Below are positions 21,762-29,279 of a DNA stretch of 64,000 bases, in pieces. Both the position numbers and the translations under genes were made by a program. How positions within the stretch are numbered: the stretch's first letter is position 1; the number at the start of each line of letters is the position of its first letter. The notes beneath the pieces are model-generated. The model saw nothing but the letters and a program-made list of their open reading frames with translations. It was not told the origin of the DNA and ran no database searches. The DNA is from Burkholderiales bacterium 8X (GTDB lineage Bacteria; Pseudomonadota; Gammaproteobacteria; Burkholderiales; Burkholderiaceae_C): the NCBI GenBank assembly GCA_902506565.1, contig LR732703.1:2280125-2344124 (forward strand). The letters run 5' to 3'.

Positions 21762-21776
21762 GATTGAGAATACCCC

Positions 21777-22802
21777 ATGCCTTTTCGTACCGAACCGCCT
21801 ATCGCCACCCCTCCACGCACGGCCGTCCTCTGGTGCAACCTGGGCTCCCCGGACGAGCCCACGGCGGCGGCGGTGCGGCCCTATCTGGCGGACTTTCTCG
21901 GCGATCCGCGCGTGGTGGAGATTCCGAAGGCGGTCTGGTGGCCGATCCTGCACGGCATCATCCTGCGGATCCGCCCGGCCAAGTCGGCTGCCAAGTACGC
22001 CAGCATCTGGCTTGCCGAAGGCTCGCCGCTCAAGGTCTGGACCCTGAGGCAGGCGCAGATGCTGCAGGGCTGGCTCGGCGAGCGGGGCCACCGGGTGTCG
22101 GTGTTCGATGCGATGCGCTACGGCAATCCTTCGATCGAGCAGCGGCTGGACGAACTGCAGAAGGACGGCACGACCCGCATCCTGGTGCTGCAGGCCTACC
22201 CGCAGTATTCGGCGACCACCACGGCGAGCGTGATCGATGCGATCAACGCCTGGGGTGCCAAGGCGAGGCGCCTTCCGGAGTTCCGCTTCGTGAACCAGTA
22301 TCACGACGACCCGCTCTATATCGAGGCCTTGGCGCAGAGCGTGACACGCCATTGGCAGCATCGCGGCAGGCCCGATCAACTGGTCCTGAGCTTCCACGGC
22401 ATCCCGGAGCGCAACATCCGGCTCGGCGACCCGTACCAGGCGCAGTGCCTCGCCACCGCCGGGCTGCTGGCCGAGCGGCTGCAGCTCCGGCCGGACCAGC
22501 ACCGGGTCACGTTCCAATCGCGCTTCGGCCGCGCCAAATGGCTCGAGCCCTACACCGAGCCGACCCTGCGCGAACTCGGCTCGCAGGGCGTGAAGCGGGT
22601 CGACATCATGTGCCCGGGCTTTCCGGCCGACTGCCTCGAGACGCTGGAGGAAATCGCGATGGAGGCACGCGAGGCCTTCCTGCATTCGGGCGGCAGCGAG
22701 TTCAACTACATCCCCTGCCTCAACGACAGCCCGGAATGGATCACCGCCCTCTCGGGAATTGCCGAACGCCACCTGCAAGGCTGGCCGACCCGGGCGGCTT
22801 GA
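21777..22802 (+). CDS. hemH: Ferrochelatase
   Basis: Inserts Fe2+ into protoporphyrin IX, the last step of protoheme synthesis; peripheral on the inner membrane. 341 residues. Motifs: AVLWCNLGSPDEP at the N-terminus, VLQAYPQYSATTTAS, the metal-site His207 in LSFHGIPE, and CPGFPADCLETLEEIAME near the C-terminus. ATG at 21777 is the only suitable start. Confidence 0.96.
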   Translation: MPFRTEPPIATPPRTAVLWCNLGSPDEPTAAAVRPYLADFLGDPRVVEIPKAVWWPILHGIILRIRPAKSAAKYASIWLAEGSPLKVWTLRQAQMLQGWLGERGHRVSVFDAMRYGNPSIEQRLDELQKDGTTRILVLQAYPQYSATTTASVIDAINAWGAKARRLPEFRFVNQYHDDPLYIEALAQSVTRHWQHRGRPDQLVLSFHGIPERNIRLGDPYQAQCLATAGLLAERLQLRPDQHRVTFQSRFGRAKWLEPYTEPTLRELGSQGVKRVDIMCPGFPADCLETLEEIAMEAREAFLHSGGSEFNYIPCLNDSPEWITALSGIAERHLQGWPTRAA

Positions 22803-22842
22803 GCCTCCGCGAGCCCGCCGGGCCGACCGAGCCCGTCGCCGG

Positions 22843-23361
22843 TCAGTTCGCGCCGATCAGGTCGAGCTTCTGCAGCGGAACCGCGTTGCTTCGCAGCAGG
22901 CAGTAGGCCGCGATCAGGTGGAAGTAGAAATTCGGCACCGCGAATTCCTGGACGTACCGCAAGGCGGTGTAGTTGAGCGTCCGGTCGGGCAGCGTGACCG
23001 CGATCGACTGTTCACCGGCGTCGTCGACGGCCGCCCGGTCGACTTGCTCCAGGTAGGTCAAGGTCTTGGCGATGCGCGATTTCAGGTCGGCATAGGTCTT
23101 CGTCGCGGACATCGGCGACGGCTGCATTCCGCTGCAGATCCGGGCCGTGGCGGCACGTGCGATGTCGGTCGCGGCCTGCACCTGCCCGGCCAGCGACAGC
23201 ATGTCCGGCGCCAGCTTCGCGTCGTAGAGCCGCTCCACGCCCGTGCCGGCGGATCGCGCATGCGAGTCGCCCTTGTCGAGCACGTAAGACAGCTGGTTCA
23301 GCCCGCGGACGAACACGGGGATCGAGGCGTTGTAGAGCGAAAGCGTAGTCGAAGTCGGCAT
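22843..23361 (-). CDS. DUF1993 family protein
   Basis: 172 residues. The opening MPTSTTLSLYNASIPVFVRGL, the middle VERLYDAKLAPDMLSLAGQVQ and DLKSRIAKTLTYLEQVD are typical of the DUF1993 family, predicted to be a helical bundle related to the DinB fold. The function is unknown. A good ribosome site, GGGAGG, lies four bases before the ATG. It follows the hydrolase gene in the same direction by 43 bases and may be the last member of the liv operon. Confidence 0.88.
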   Translation of the reverse strand: MPTSTTLSLYNASIPVFVRGLNQLSYVLDKGDSHARSAGTGVERLYDAKLAPDMLSLAGQVQAATDIARAATARICSGMQPSPMSATKTYADLKSRIAKTLTYLEQVDRAAVDDAGEQSIAVTLPDRTLNYTALRYVQEFAVPNFYFHLIAAYCLLRSNAVPLQKLDLIGAN

Positions 23362-23404
23362 GTGTCCTCCCAGGATCGGAGAACGATTGTGTGCCGCGGC
23401 CTCT

Positions 23405-24280
23405 CTAGAAACCAGCCGCTCGAATGTGCTGCTCGATCGGCTGTAGGTGCGCCGGCGTATTGAGCGCCGGCGCATGGCCGCAGCCCTCGACCTCGAGTAC
23501 CGACAGCCGCCGATCCGCGCCGGGGCCGCGGACCCGCATCTGCTCGATGACCTCGGGCAGGACCAGGTCGGACTCGGCGCCGCGCAGGCACAGCACCGGG
23601 ACCTCGATCGCGTCGTAGTGCGACCACAGGTCGAAGTCTTCCGGATGCACTTCGAACTGCCGCACCATCGCGGGGTCGTAATGCGGCGTGACCCGCCCGT
23701 CCGGCAAGCGCCGGGTCGAGGTCTCGGTGAGGCGGCGCCACTGTGCATCGCTCAACCAGCCGTAGGGCTTGTAGACCGTCCGGAAGAAATCCTCCAGCTC
23801 GCGCACCGTGTCGAAGGCCGGCGGCTTGCCCGCATACGCCCGGATCCGTTGCACCGCGGCGTCCGCGATGCGCGGCGCCATGTCGTTCAAGACCAGGCTC
23901 GCGATGCGCGCCTTGATCTTCGGCTGCAGCAGCCCGCCGGCGCAGACCAGGCCGATCGCACCGCCCATCGAGGTGCCGACCCAATGCGCGCGCTCGATCC
24001 GAAGCTCGTCGAAGAGCGCCATCGCGAGTTCGGCGTAGAAGGCATGGCAATACTCGCGATCGGGTTCGCGGCTCCACTGGCTCAGGCCCCGACCGATGGT
24101 GTCGGGGCAGATCACTCGGCAACCCTGTGCCGAAAGATGCTCGGCCAGCTCGTCCATGTCGCGGCCGGTGCGGGCCAGGCCGTGCCAGGCGATCACCGTG
24201 GTGCCGTCGCGCGGTCCCCAGTCCATCCAGTGGATCTCGCGGCCCGCGAGCTGGGCATAGTGGGAGGTGGGAGCAGTCAT
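23405..24280 (-). CDS. Alpha/beta-fold hydrolase
   Basis: 291 residues. Oxyanion region WHGLARTG, nucleophile elbow GTSMGGAIG (catalytic Ser), late acid likely in LRGAESDLV and catalytic His in EVEGCGHAP. The lid is helical. Cytoplasmic, no signal peptide. Its ATG overlaps the stop of the preceding permease (ATGA), so it is translated with the importer; this suggests it acts on the imported compound, such as an ester, lactone or amide, but the substrate is unknown. Confidence 0.9.
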   Translation of the reverse strand: MTAPTSHYAQLAGREIHWMDWGPRDGTTVIAWHGLARTGRDMDELAEHLSAQGCRVICPDTIGRGLSQWSREPDREYCHAFYAELAMALFDELRIERAHWVGTSMGGAIGLVCAGGLLQPKIKARIASLVLNDMAPRIADAAVQRIRAYAGKPPAFDTVRELEDFFRTVYKPYGWLSDAQWRRLTETSTRRLPDGRVTPHYDPAMVRQFEVHPEDFDLWSHYDAIEVPVLCLRGAESDLVLPEVIEQMRVRGPGADRRLSVLEVEGCGHAPALNTPAHLQPIEQHIRAAGF

Positions 24281-25341
24281 CGCAGGGCCCTCGCGCGAAG
24301 CCGGCCGACGATGCCGGTCGGAAAGTAATAGACGGACAGCACGAACAAGAGGCCCAGCCACAGCAGCCACCGGTCGGGCGACAGCAGCGCCGCCAGCCAC
24401 GGCAGGCTGCTCGCGGCATCGCTCGCGATCCGAAGCAGGTCTTGCAGGTAGCTCTGCGCGATCACGAAGATCACCGCGCCGATGACGGCGCCGTAGATCG
24501 TGCCCATGCCGCCGATCACCACGATCAGCAGCACGTCGATCATGATTTCGAAGCTGAGCGAGGTGTCGGGTCCGTTGTAGCGAAGCCAGATCGCGAGCAT
24601 CGCGCCGGCCAGCGTGGCAAAGAGCGCGGACAGCACCGAGGCGGTGGTGCGATACACCACCACCCGGTAGCCGATCGCCTCGGCCCGGAACTCGTTCTCG
24701 CGAATCGCCTGCAGCACCCTGCCGAACGGCGAATTGACGATGCGAAGCAAGGCCAGCACCAGCACCACCGTGCTCGCGAAGAGCAGGTAATAGCAAAGCA
24801 GGCGGCCGTCGAGCGACACGCCGAGGAACGGCTCCTCGGCGAACTCGAAGCTGGGCGAGATCAACTCGGGCAGCTTGAAGGTGAGGCCGTCCTCGCCGCC
24901 GGTGAAGTCCGACAGCTGCGATGCCAGGGTCTGGAAAGCCGATGCCACCGCGAGCGTGATCATCGCGAAGAAGATGGCCCGCACCCGGAGCGAGAACAGC
25001 CCGATCGCGAGCGACAGGACCAGCGACACCCCGAGCGCCGCGACCAGCCCGAGCCCGATGGCGTCCCAGCCGGCACCCAGGCGCGTGGCCGAGATCGCGA
25101 TGCCATAGGCGCCGATGCCGAAGAACATCGTGTGCGCGAAGCTCACGATGCCGGTGTAGCCGAGCAGCAGGTCGAAGCTCGCGACCAGCACGATGAAGAC
25201 CAGGATCTTCGCGGCCACGCTGAGCGCCTTGACGCCCGGGAAGATGAAGGGCGCGAAGGCAAGGCCCAGCACCAGGAGCGCCAGCAGGAGCGCAAGGATG
25301 CGGCTCCTCGGCGTGTCGTTCGAGAGAAGGCGTTTCAACAT
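24277..25341 (-). CDS. livM: Branched-chain-type ABC transporter permease (LivM-like)
   Basis: Inner-membrane permease of a HAAT-family importer. 354 residues with about nine to ten hydrophobic helices. The family signature FDLLLGYTGIVSFAHTMFFGIGAYG is present, as is the coupling loop IRENEFRAEAIGY. Start ATG at 25341. Paired with the LivH-like permease 26 bases upstream. The true substrate may be an amino acid, urea, amide or aromatic acid; the gene symbol reflects family only. Confidence 0.93.
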   Translation of the reverse strand: MLKRLLSNDTPRSRILALLLALLVLGLAFAPFIFPGVKALSVAAKILVFIVLVASFDLLLGYTGIVSFAHTMFFGIGAYGIAISATRLGAGWDAIGLGLVAALGVSLVLSLAIGLFSLRVRAIFFAMITLAVASAFQTLASQLSDFTGGEDGLTFKLPELISPSFEFAEEPFLGVSLDGRLLCYYLLFASTVVLVLALLRIVNSPFGRVLQAIRENEFRAEAIGYRVVVYRTTASVLSALFATLAGAMLAIWLRYNGPDTSLSFEIMIDVLLIVVIGGMGTIYGAVIGAVIFVIAQSYLQDLLRIASDAASSLPWLAALLSPDRWLLWLGLLFVLSVYYFPTGIVGRLRARALR

Positions 25342-25367
25342 CGCAATCAGGTCTGGGTCGGGCCTTG

Positions 25368-26351
25368 TCAGCGGCTGCTCGCCACCGGATAGACGCCTTG
25401 CGGACGCCACAGCAGCACCGCCACCATCAGCGCGATGCTCGCGAACTGCGTGGCGGTCGGCAGCAGGAAGCCGGTGTAGTTGGTCATCAGGCCGACCAGC
25501 AACGCGCCGATCAAGGCGCCAGTGGTCGAACCCAGTCCGCCGATGATGATCACGATGAAGATCAGCACGTTGACCTGGGCGCCCATCTGCGGGATCAGGT
25601 TCTGCTGGAACAAGCCCCACATCACGCCGCCGAGGCCGGCGAGCGCACTGCCCACCACGAACACGCCGACAAAAAGCCGGCCGATCCGGTAGCCGAGCGA
25701 CTCGACCATCTCGCGGTCCTGCACGCCGGCACGGATCAGGAGGCCGATCTTGGTGCGCCCGAGCGTCCAGGCGAGCAAGCCGAAGACGAACACGCCGACG
25801 ATGACCGCCAGGATGCGGTACTTGCTGATGGCCGCATCGCCGACCAGGAGCGAGCCGCGCAGCGCATCCGGCAAAGGCAGCGGCACCTGGGCCGGGCCCC
25901 AGATCACCTTGATCAGTTCCTCGCCGATGATCATGCCGCCCATCGTGATCAGGATCTGCTTCAGGTGCTGGCCGTAGACCGGCCGGACGATGAAACGCTC
26001 GAAGGCGAGGCCGACCGCGCCGGCCACCGCCATCGCGGCCAGCATCGCCGGGAACACCGCCGCCAGGTTGCGCAGCAGGTCTTGCGAGCCGGTCCAGTCG
26101 CCCATGCCGCCGAGCACCGAACTCGCGACGAAGGCGCCGAGCGCGATGAAGACGCCGTGGCCGAAGTTGAGCACGTCCATCAAGCCGAACACCAGCGTGA
26201 GGCCGGACGCGATGATGAAGATGATCATCCCCATCGCGAGGCCGGCGACCGTCAGCGTGAGCCAGGTCGAGAACGAGCCGGTGAGCGGCAGCGCGACGAG
26301 CGCGAGTACCGGCACCAGCGCCATCGGCTTCCAGTCGAATTCGATCTTCAC
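25368..26351 (-). CDS. livH: Branched-chain-type ABC transporter permease (LivH-like)
   Basis: Second permease of the importer, 327 residues. Family features: SGLTLVFGLMDVLNFGHGVFIALGAF and the coupling region GVQDREMVESLGY. The start is GTG at 26349-26351, overlapping the stop of the ATPase gene as GTGA, which fixes the start and implies translational coupling; longer readings run antisense-like through the ATPase gene. Confidence 0.93.
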   Translation of the reverse strand: MKIEFDWKPMALVPVLALVALPLTGSFSTWLTLTVAGLAMGMIIFIIASGLTLVFGLMDVLNFGHGVFIALGAFVASSVLGGMGDWTGSQDLLRNLAAVFPAMLAAMAVAGAVGLAFERFIVRPVYGQHLKQILITMGGMIIGEELIKVIWGPAQVPLPLPDALRGSLLVGDAAISKYRILAVIVGVFVFGLLAWTLGRTKIGLLIRAGVQDREMVESLGYRIGRLFVGVFVVGSALAGLGGVMWGLFQQNLIPQMGAQVNVLIFIVIIIGGLGSTTGALIGALLVGLMTNYTGFLLPTATQFASIALMVAVLLWRPQGVYPVASSR

Positions 26352-27109
26352 AGGGCAAGTCCCAGCAGGCTTTGCTGCAACGCTTCGTCGGCGGCGAACT
26401 CGGCCATGCCGCCGGCATGCACCACGCGGCCGTTGTCCATGACCGCGACCGTGTCGCCCAGGCGCTCGGCGAAATGGATGTTCTGCTCGACCAGCAGGAT
26501 GGTGACGCCGCTTCGCTTCAGCTCGGCGAAGGCGTCGATCATGTTGTTGATGATGGCGGGCGCGAGACCCTTGCTCGGCTCGTCGATGATGAGCAGCTCG
26601 CGCGGCTCGACGATGGCCCGCGACACCGCCAGCATCTGCTTCTGCCCGCCCGAGAGCTTGCCGGCCGGATGGTTCCAGAACTTCTCGACCGCCGGGAACA
26701 GCTTGAAGATCCATTCGAGTCGGGCGGTGTCCATCTGCTCGGCCCGCTTGGCGCTGCGGGCGGCGAGCAGCATGTTCTCCTTGACCGTCAGGTCCGAGAA
26801 GATGCCCATCGTCTCGGGCACGTAGGCGATGCCGAGCGCGGCGATCTGCGGCGTCGCGAGCTCGCCGATCGGCCTTCCGTCGAACTCGACGCTGCCTTCG
26901 GACGGATGCCACAGGCCCATGATGGTCCGGAGCGTCGTGGTCTTGCCGGCGCCGTTTCGGCCGAGCAGCATGGTGAGCTGCCCGCGCGGCACCACGAGGT
27001 CGACCCCGTGCAGGATGTGGTAGGCGCCGATGTGGGTATGGACGTCGCGCAACGCCAGCAAGGCGCTCCTCGACGTGCGGGCCGTGTCGGCCGAAAGCTC
27101 GGGCCTCAT
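26348..27109 (-). CDS. livF: Branched-chain-type ABC transporter ATPase (LivF-like)
   Basis: 253 residues, cytoplasmic ATPase. Walker A GRNGAGKTTTLRTIMG, signature LSGGQKQMLAVSRA, Walker B LLIIDEPSKGLAP and the switch region VEQN. ATG overlaps the stop of the upstream ATPase by four bases. LivF-type rather than LivG-type because of the short VTILLVEQNIHFA ending and placement after the second ATPase. Confidence 0.94.
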   Translation of the reverse strand: MRPELSADTARTSRSALLALRDVHTHIGAYHILHGVDLVVPRGQLTMLLGRNGAGKTTTLRTIMGLWHPSEGSVEFDGRPIGELATPQIAALGIAYVPETMGIFSDLTVKENMLLAARSAKRAEQMDTARLEWIFKLFPAVEKFWNHPAGKLSGGQKQMLAVSRAIVEPRELLIIDEPSKGLAPAIINNMIDAFAELKRSGVTILLVEQNIHFAERLGDTVAVMDNGRVVHAGGMAEFAADEALQQSLLGLAL

Positions 27110-27870
27110 GCGGCCTCCTTCGCGATGCCGAGGTAGGCCTCCTGCACGATCGGCGAGGCGATCACCTCGGCCGGCTCGCCGTCGGCCACCAGCTGGCCGT
27201 TGTGCAGCACGATGATGCGGTCGGCCAGTTCGCGCACCACGTCCATCTTGTGTTCCACCAGCAGGATGGTCTTGGTCTTGTCTTTCTTCAGTTCGCGGAT
27301 CAGGTCGAGGATCACCGGCGCCTCGGCGCTGTTCATGCCGGCGGTGGGTTCGTCGAACATGAAGACCTTGGGCTCGAGCGCGATCAGGAGCGCGACTTCG
27401 AGCTTGCGCTGGTCGCCGTGCGGAAGGCTCGCCACGGTGGCGTGTTGCTTCGACTTGAGCGCGATGTCCGAGAGGATGCGGTCGGCTCGCTCGGTCAGCG
27501 AACGGTGGTCGCTCCAGATGCTCCAGAGGTTGAGCCCGCGTCGATGCCTGCCCTCGCGGGTCGCCTGCACGGCGAGCCGCACGTTCTCGAGCACCGTGAG
27601 GTGCGGGAACAGGTTCGTGAGCTGGAAGGCCCGGCCGAGGCCCGCACGGGTGCGCGCCGACGCCGACAGCCCGGACAACGGCTGCCCGTCGAGCGAGACC
27701 GTGCCGGCACTCGCCTTCAACTGCCCCGAGATCAGGTTGAAGTAGGTCGTCTTGCCGGCGCCGTTCGGCCCGACGATGGCGGTCAGCGTGCCGGGTGCGA
27801 AGGAGCAGCTGACCGCGTTGACGGCCACATGGCCACCAAAACGGATCGTCAGGTCGCGAGTTTCGAGCAT
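27106..27870 (-). CDS. livG: Branched-chain-type ABC transporter ATPase (LivG-like)
   Basis: 254 residues. Walker A GPNGAGKTTYFNLISG, LivG-type loop GLGRAFQLTNLFPHLTVLENV, Walker B VFMFDEPTAGMNSAE and VEHKMD. The signature helix is atypical: LPHGDQRKLEVA instead of the canonical LSxGQQ; variation here occurs within the LivG branch but the Gln-to-Asp change in the ABC signature is worth noting. Starts 31 bases after the binding-protein stop. Confidence 0.93.
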   Translation of the reverse strand: MLETRDLTIRFGGHVAVNAVSCSFAPGTLTAIVGPNGAGKTTYFNLISGQLKASAGTVSLDGQPLSGLSASARTRAGLGRAFQLTNLFPHLTVLENVRLAVQATREGRHRRGLNLWSIWSDHRSLTERADRILSDIALKSKQHATVASLPHGDQRKLEVALLIALEPKVFMFDEPTAGMNSAEAPVILDLIRELKKDKTKTILLVEHKMDVVRELADRIIVLHNGQLVADGEPAEVIASPIVQEAYLGIAKEAA

Positions 27871-27901
27871 CGATCGAGGATGGGTCGGGTCCGGCGCCGG
27901 C

Positions 27902-29098
27902 TCAGCGCTTGTTGCGGATCGGAACGTCCATTTCTTCCGGCTTGATCTCGCGGACCAGCTCCGGCACGCCCCAGGCGAAAGCCGGGTCGTTCTTGATCTT
28001 GAAGTGGTACATGCTCTGCATCGCCTGGTGGTCTTCCTTGCGGAAGGTCATCTTTCCCTTGGGCGTGTCGAAGCTCATGCCTTCCATGGTCGAGATCAGC
28101 TTGTTGGTGCCGGTGTCGCCGCCGGTCTTCTTGAGCGCGGTGACGGCGGCCATCGCGGCCGAGAAGCCGCCGGCGGTGAAGAAGTCCGGCGGGGTCTTGA
28201 ACTCCTTGTAGTGGGCCGCGACCATCGCCTCGTTGACCGGGTTCTTCGGGATGCCGAAGTAGTAGTAGGCCGCGCCTTCCATGCCCGGCAGGTTCTTGTA
28301 GGCGGCCATGGCCGGCAGGATGTTGCCGCCGGTGGAGATCTCGATGTTGTAGCGCTTGAGGTCGAGGTCGACGATCTTGAACGGGTTGCCCGCACCGGCC
28401 CACACGATCCAGATCACCTTGCGGCCCGGCTGGTCCTTGAGCTTGTCGATGAGGCGCTGCGCACCGGCGGTGAAGTCGGTGGTGGCGGGCGGCAGGTATT
28501 CCTCGTGGGCGACCTTGGCCTTCTTGATCGCGTCCTTGAACGCCTTCACGCCGTCGCGGCCGAAGGCGTTGTCCTGGGCCAGCGTGGCCACGGTGACGCC
28601 TTCCTTGTCGACCGCCACCGCATTCGAGATCGCGTCCTGCGAGCTGTTGCGGCCGGTGCGGAAGATGTACTTGTTCCACTTGTCGCCGGTGATCGAATCC
28701 GCGACCGCCGGCTCGACCAGCAGGATCTTCTTGTATTCCTCGGCCACCGGGAGCATGGCGAGCGCCACGCCGGACGAGGTCGGCCCGATGGCGAGGGCCG
28801 CCTTGTCGTCCGCATAGGCGGCGGCCAGCAGCGACTTGCCGAGGTCCGGCTTGCCCTGGTCGTCTTTCTCGATGAGGACGATCTTCTTGCCGTTGACCAT
28901 CATGGTGCCGCCGGTCGCGTAGTCGAGGCCCATCATCAGGCCGGTCTGGGTCTGCTTGCCATAGGCCTCGAGCGGGCCGGTCTTGCTGTAGATGTGGGCG
29001 ATGCGGATCTCGCCCGACTGGGCGAATGCGGCGGTCGCGAAACTGGCGGAGGCGATGGTTGCGAGGGCGGCGAGCGCGACGAGATGGCGGCGGTGCAT
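27902..29098 (-). CDS. livK: ABC transporter substrate-binding protein (LivK-like)
   Basis: Periplasmic type I binding protein, 398 residues. The signal peptide is MHRRHLVALAALATIASASFATAAFA with cleavage before QSGEIRIA. The mature part begins IAHIYSKTGPLEAYGKQT, the HAAT-type ligand entry, and contains LAIGPTSSGVALAM and TLAQDNAFGRDGV. ATG at 29098 is preceded by AGGAG. First structural gene behind a sigma-54 promoter; the residues lining the pocket differ from classical leucine-binding protein, so the ligand is open. Confidence 0.94.
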   Translation of the reverse strand: MHRRHLVALAALATIASASFATAAFAQSGEIRIAHIYSKTGPLEAYGKQTQTGLMMGLDYATGGTMMVNGKKIVLIEKDDQGKPDLGKSLLAAAYADDKAALAIGPTSSGVALAMLPVAEEYKKILLVEPAVADSITGDKWNKYIFRTGRNSSQDAISNAVAVDKEGVTVATLAQDNAFGRDGVKAFKDAIKKAKVAHEEYLPPATTDFTAGAQRLIDKLKDQPGRKVIWIVWAGAGNPFKIVDLDLKRYNIEISTGGNILPAMAAYKNLPGMEGAAYYYFGIPKNPVNEAMVAAHYKEFKTPPDFFTAGGFSAAMAAVTALKKTGGDTGTNKLISTMEGMSFDTPKGKMTFRKEDHQAMQSMYHFKIKNDPAFAWGVPELVREIKPEEMDVPIRNKR

Positions 29099-29129
29099 TC
29101 TTTGTCTCCTGGTTTGGGATGACCAAATG

Positions 29130-29146
29130 TTGCACAGTTCATGCCA
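29130..29146 (-). promoter_or_regulatory. Sigma-54 promoter of the liv-type operon
   Basis: On the minus strand TGGCATGAACTGTGCAA. The invariant -24 GG (29145-29144) and -12 GC (29133-29132) have the required spacing, and TGGCA plus TGCA match the consensus TGGCAC-N5-TTGCA with two mismatches. The start point would be near 29120, leaving a 21-base leader containing the AGGAG site. Confidence 0.75.
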
Positions 29147-29216
29147 GCCGCCAAGAAGCCGTACCGGCGCTTCGCACGCCCCCGGCTGCCCTCGTACGTC
29201 GTGTTCTTCTAGCGAC

Positions 29217-29223
29217 TCAGGCA
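29217..29223. promoter_or_regulatory. Additional enhancer half-site
   Basis: TCAGGCA, identical to the half-site of the palindrome at 29243-29259, about 100 bases upstream of the predicted sigma-54 start point. No matching second half is visible. Confidence 0.4.
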
Positions 29224-29242
29224 AATCCCATGGGCCTCGAGT

Positions 29243-29259
29243 TGCCTGAACATCAGGCA
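29243..29259. promoter_or_regulatory. Enhancer-like palindrome (upstream activator site)
   Basis: TGCCTGA-ACA-TCAGGCA is a perfect 7-bp inverted repeat with a 3-base spacer, centred about 131 bases upstream of the predicted sigma-54 start point, which is a normal position for the binding site of a Fis-type helix-turn-helix activator. Confidence 0.65.
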
Positions 29260-29279
29260 CCCGAGCGTCTGAAATTCAG

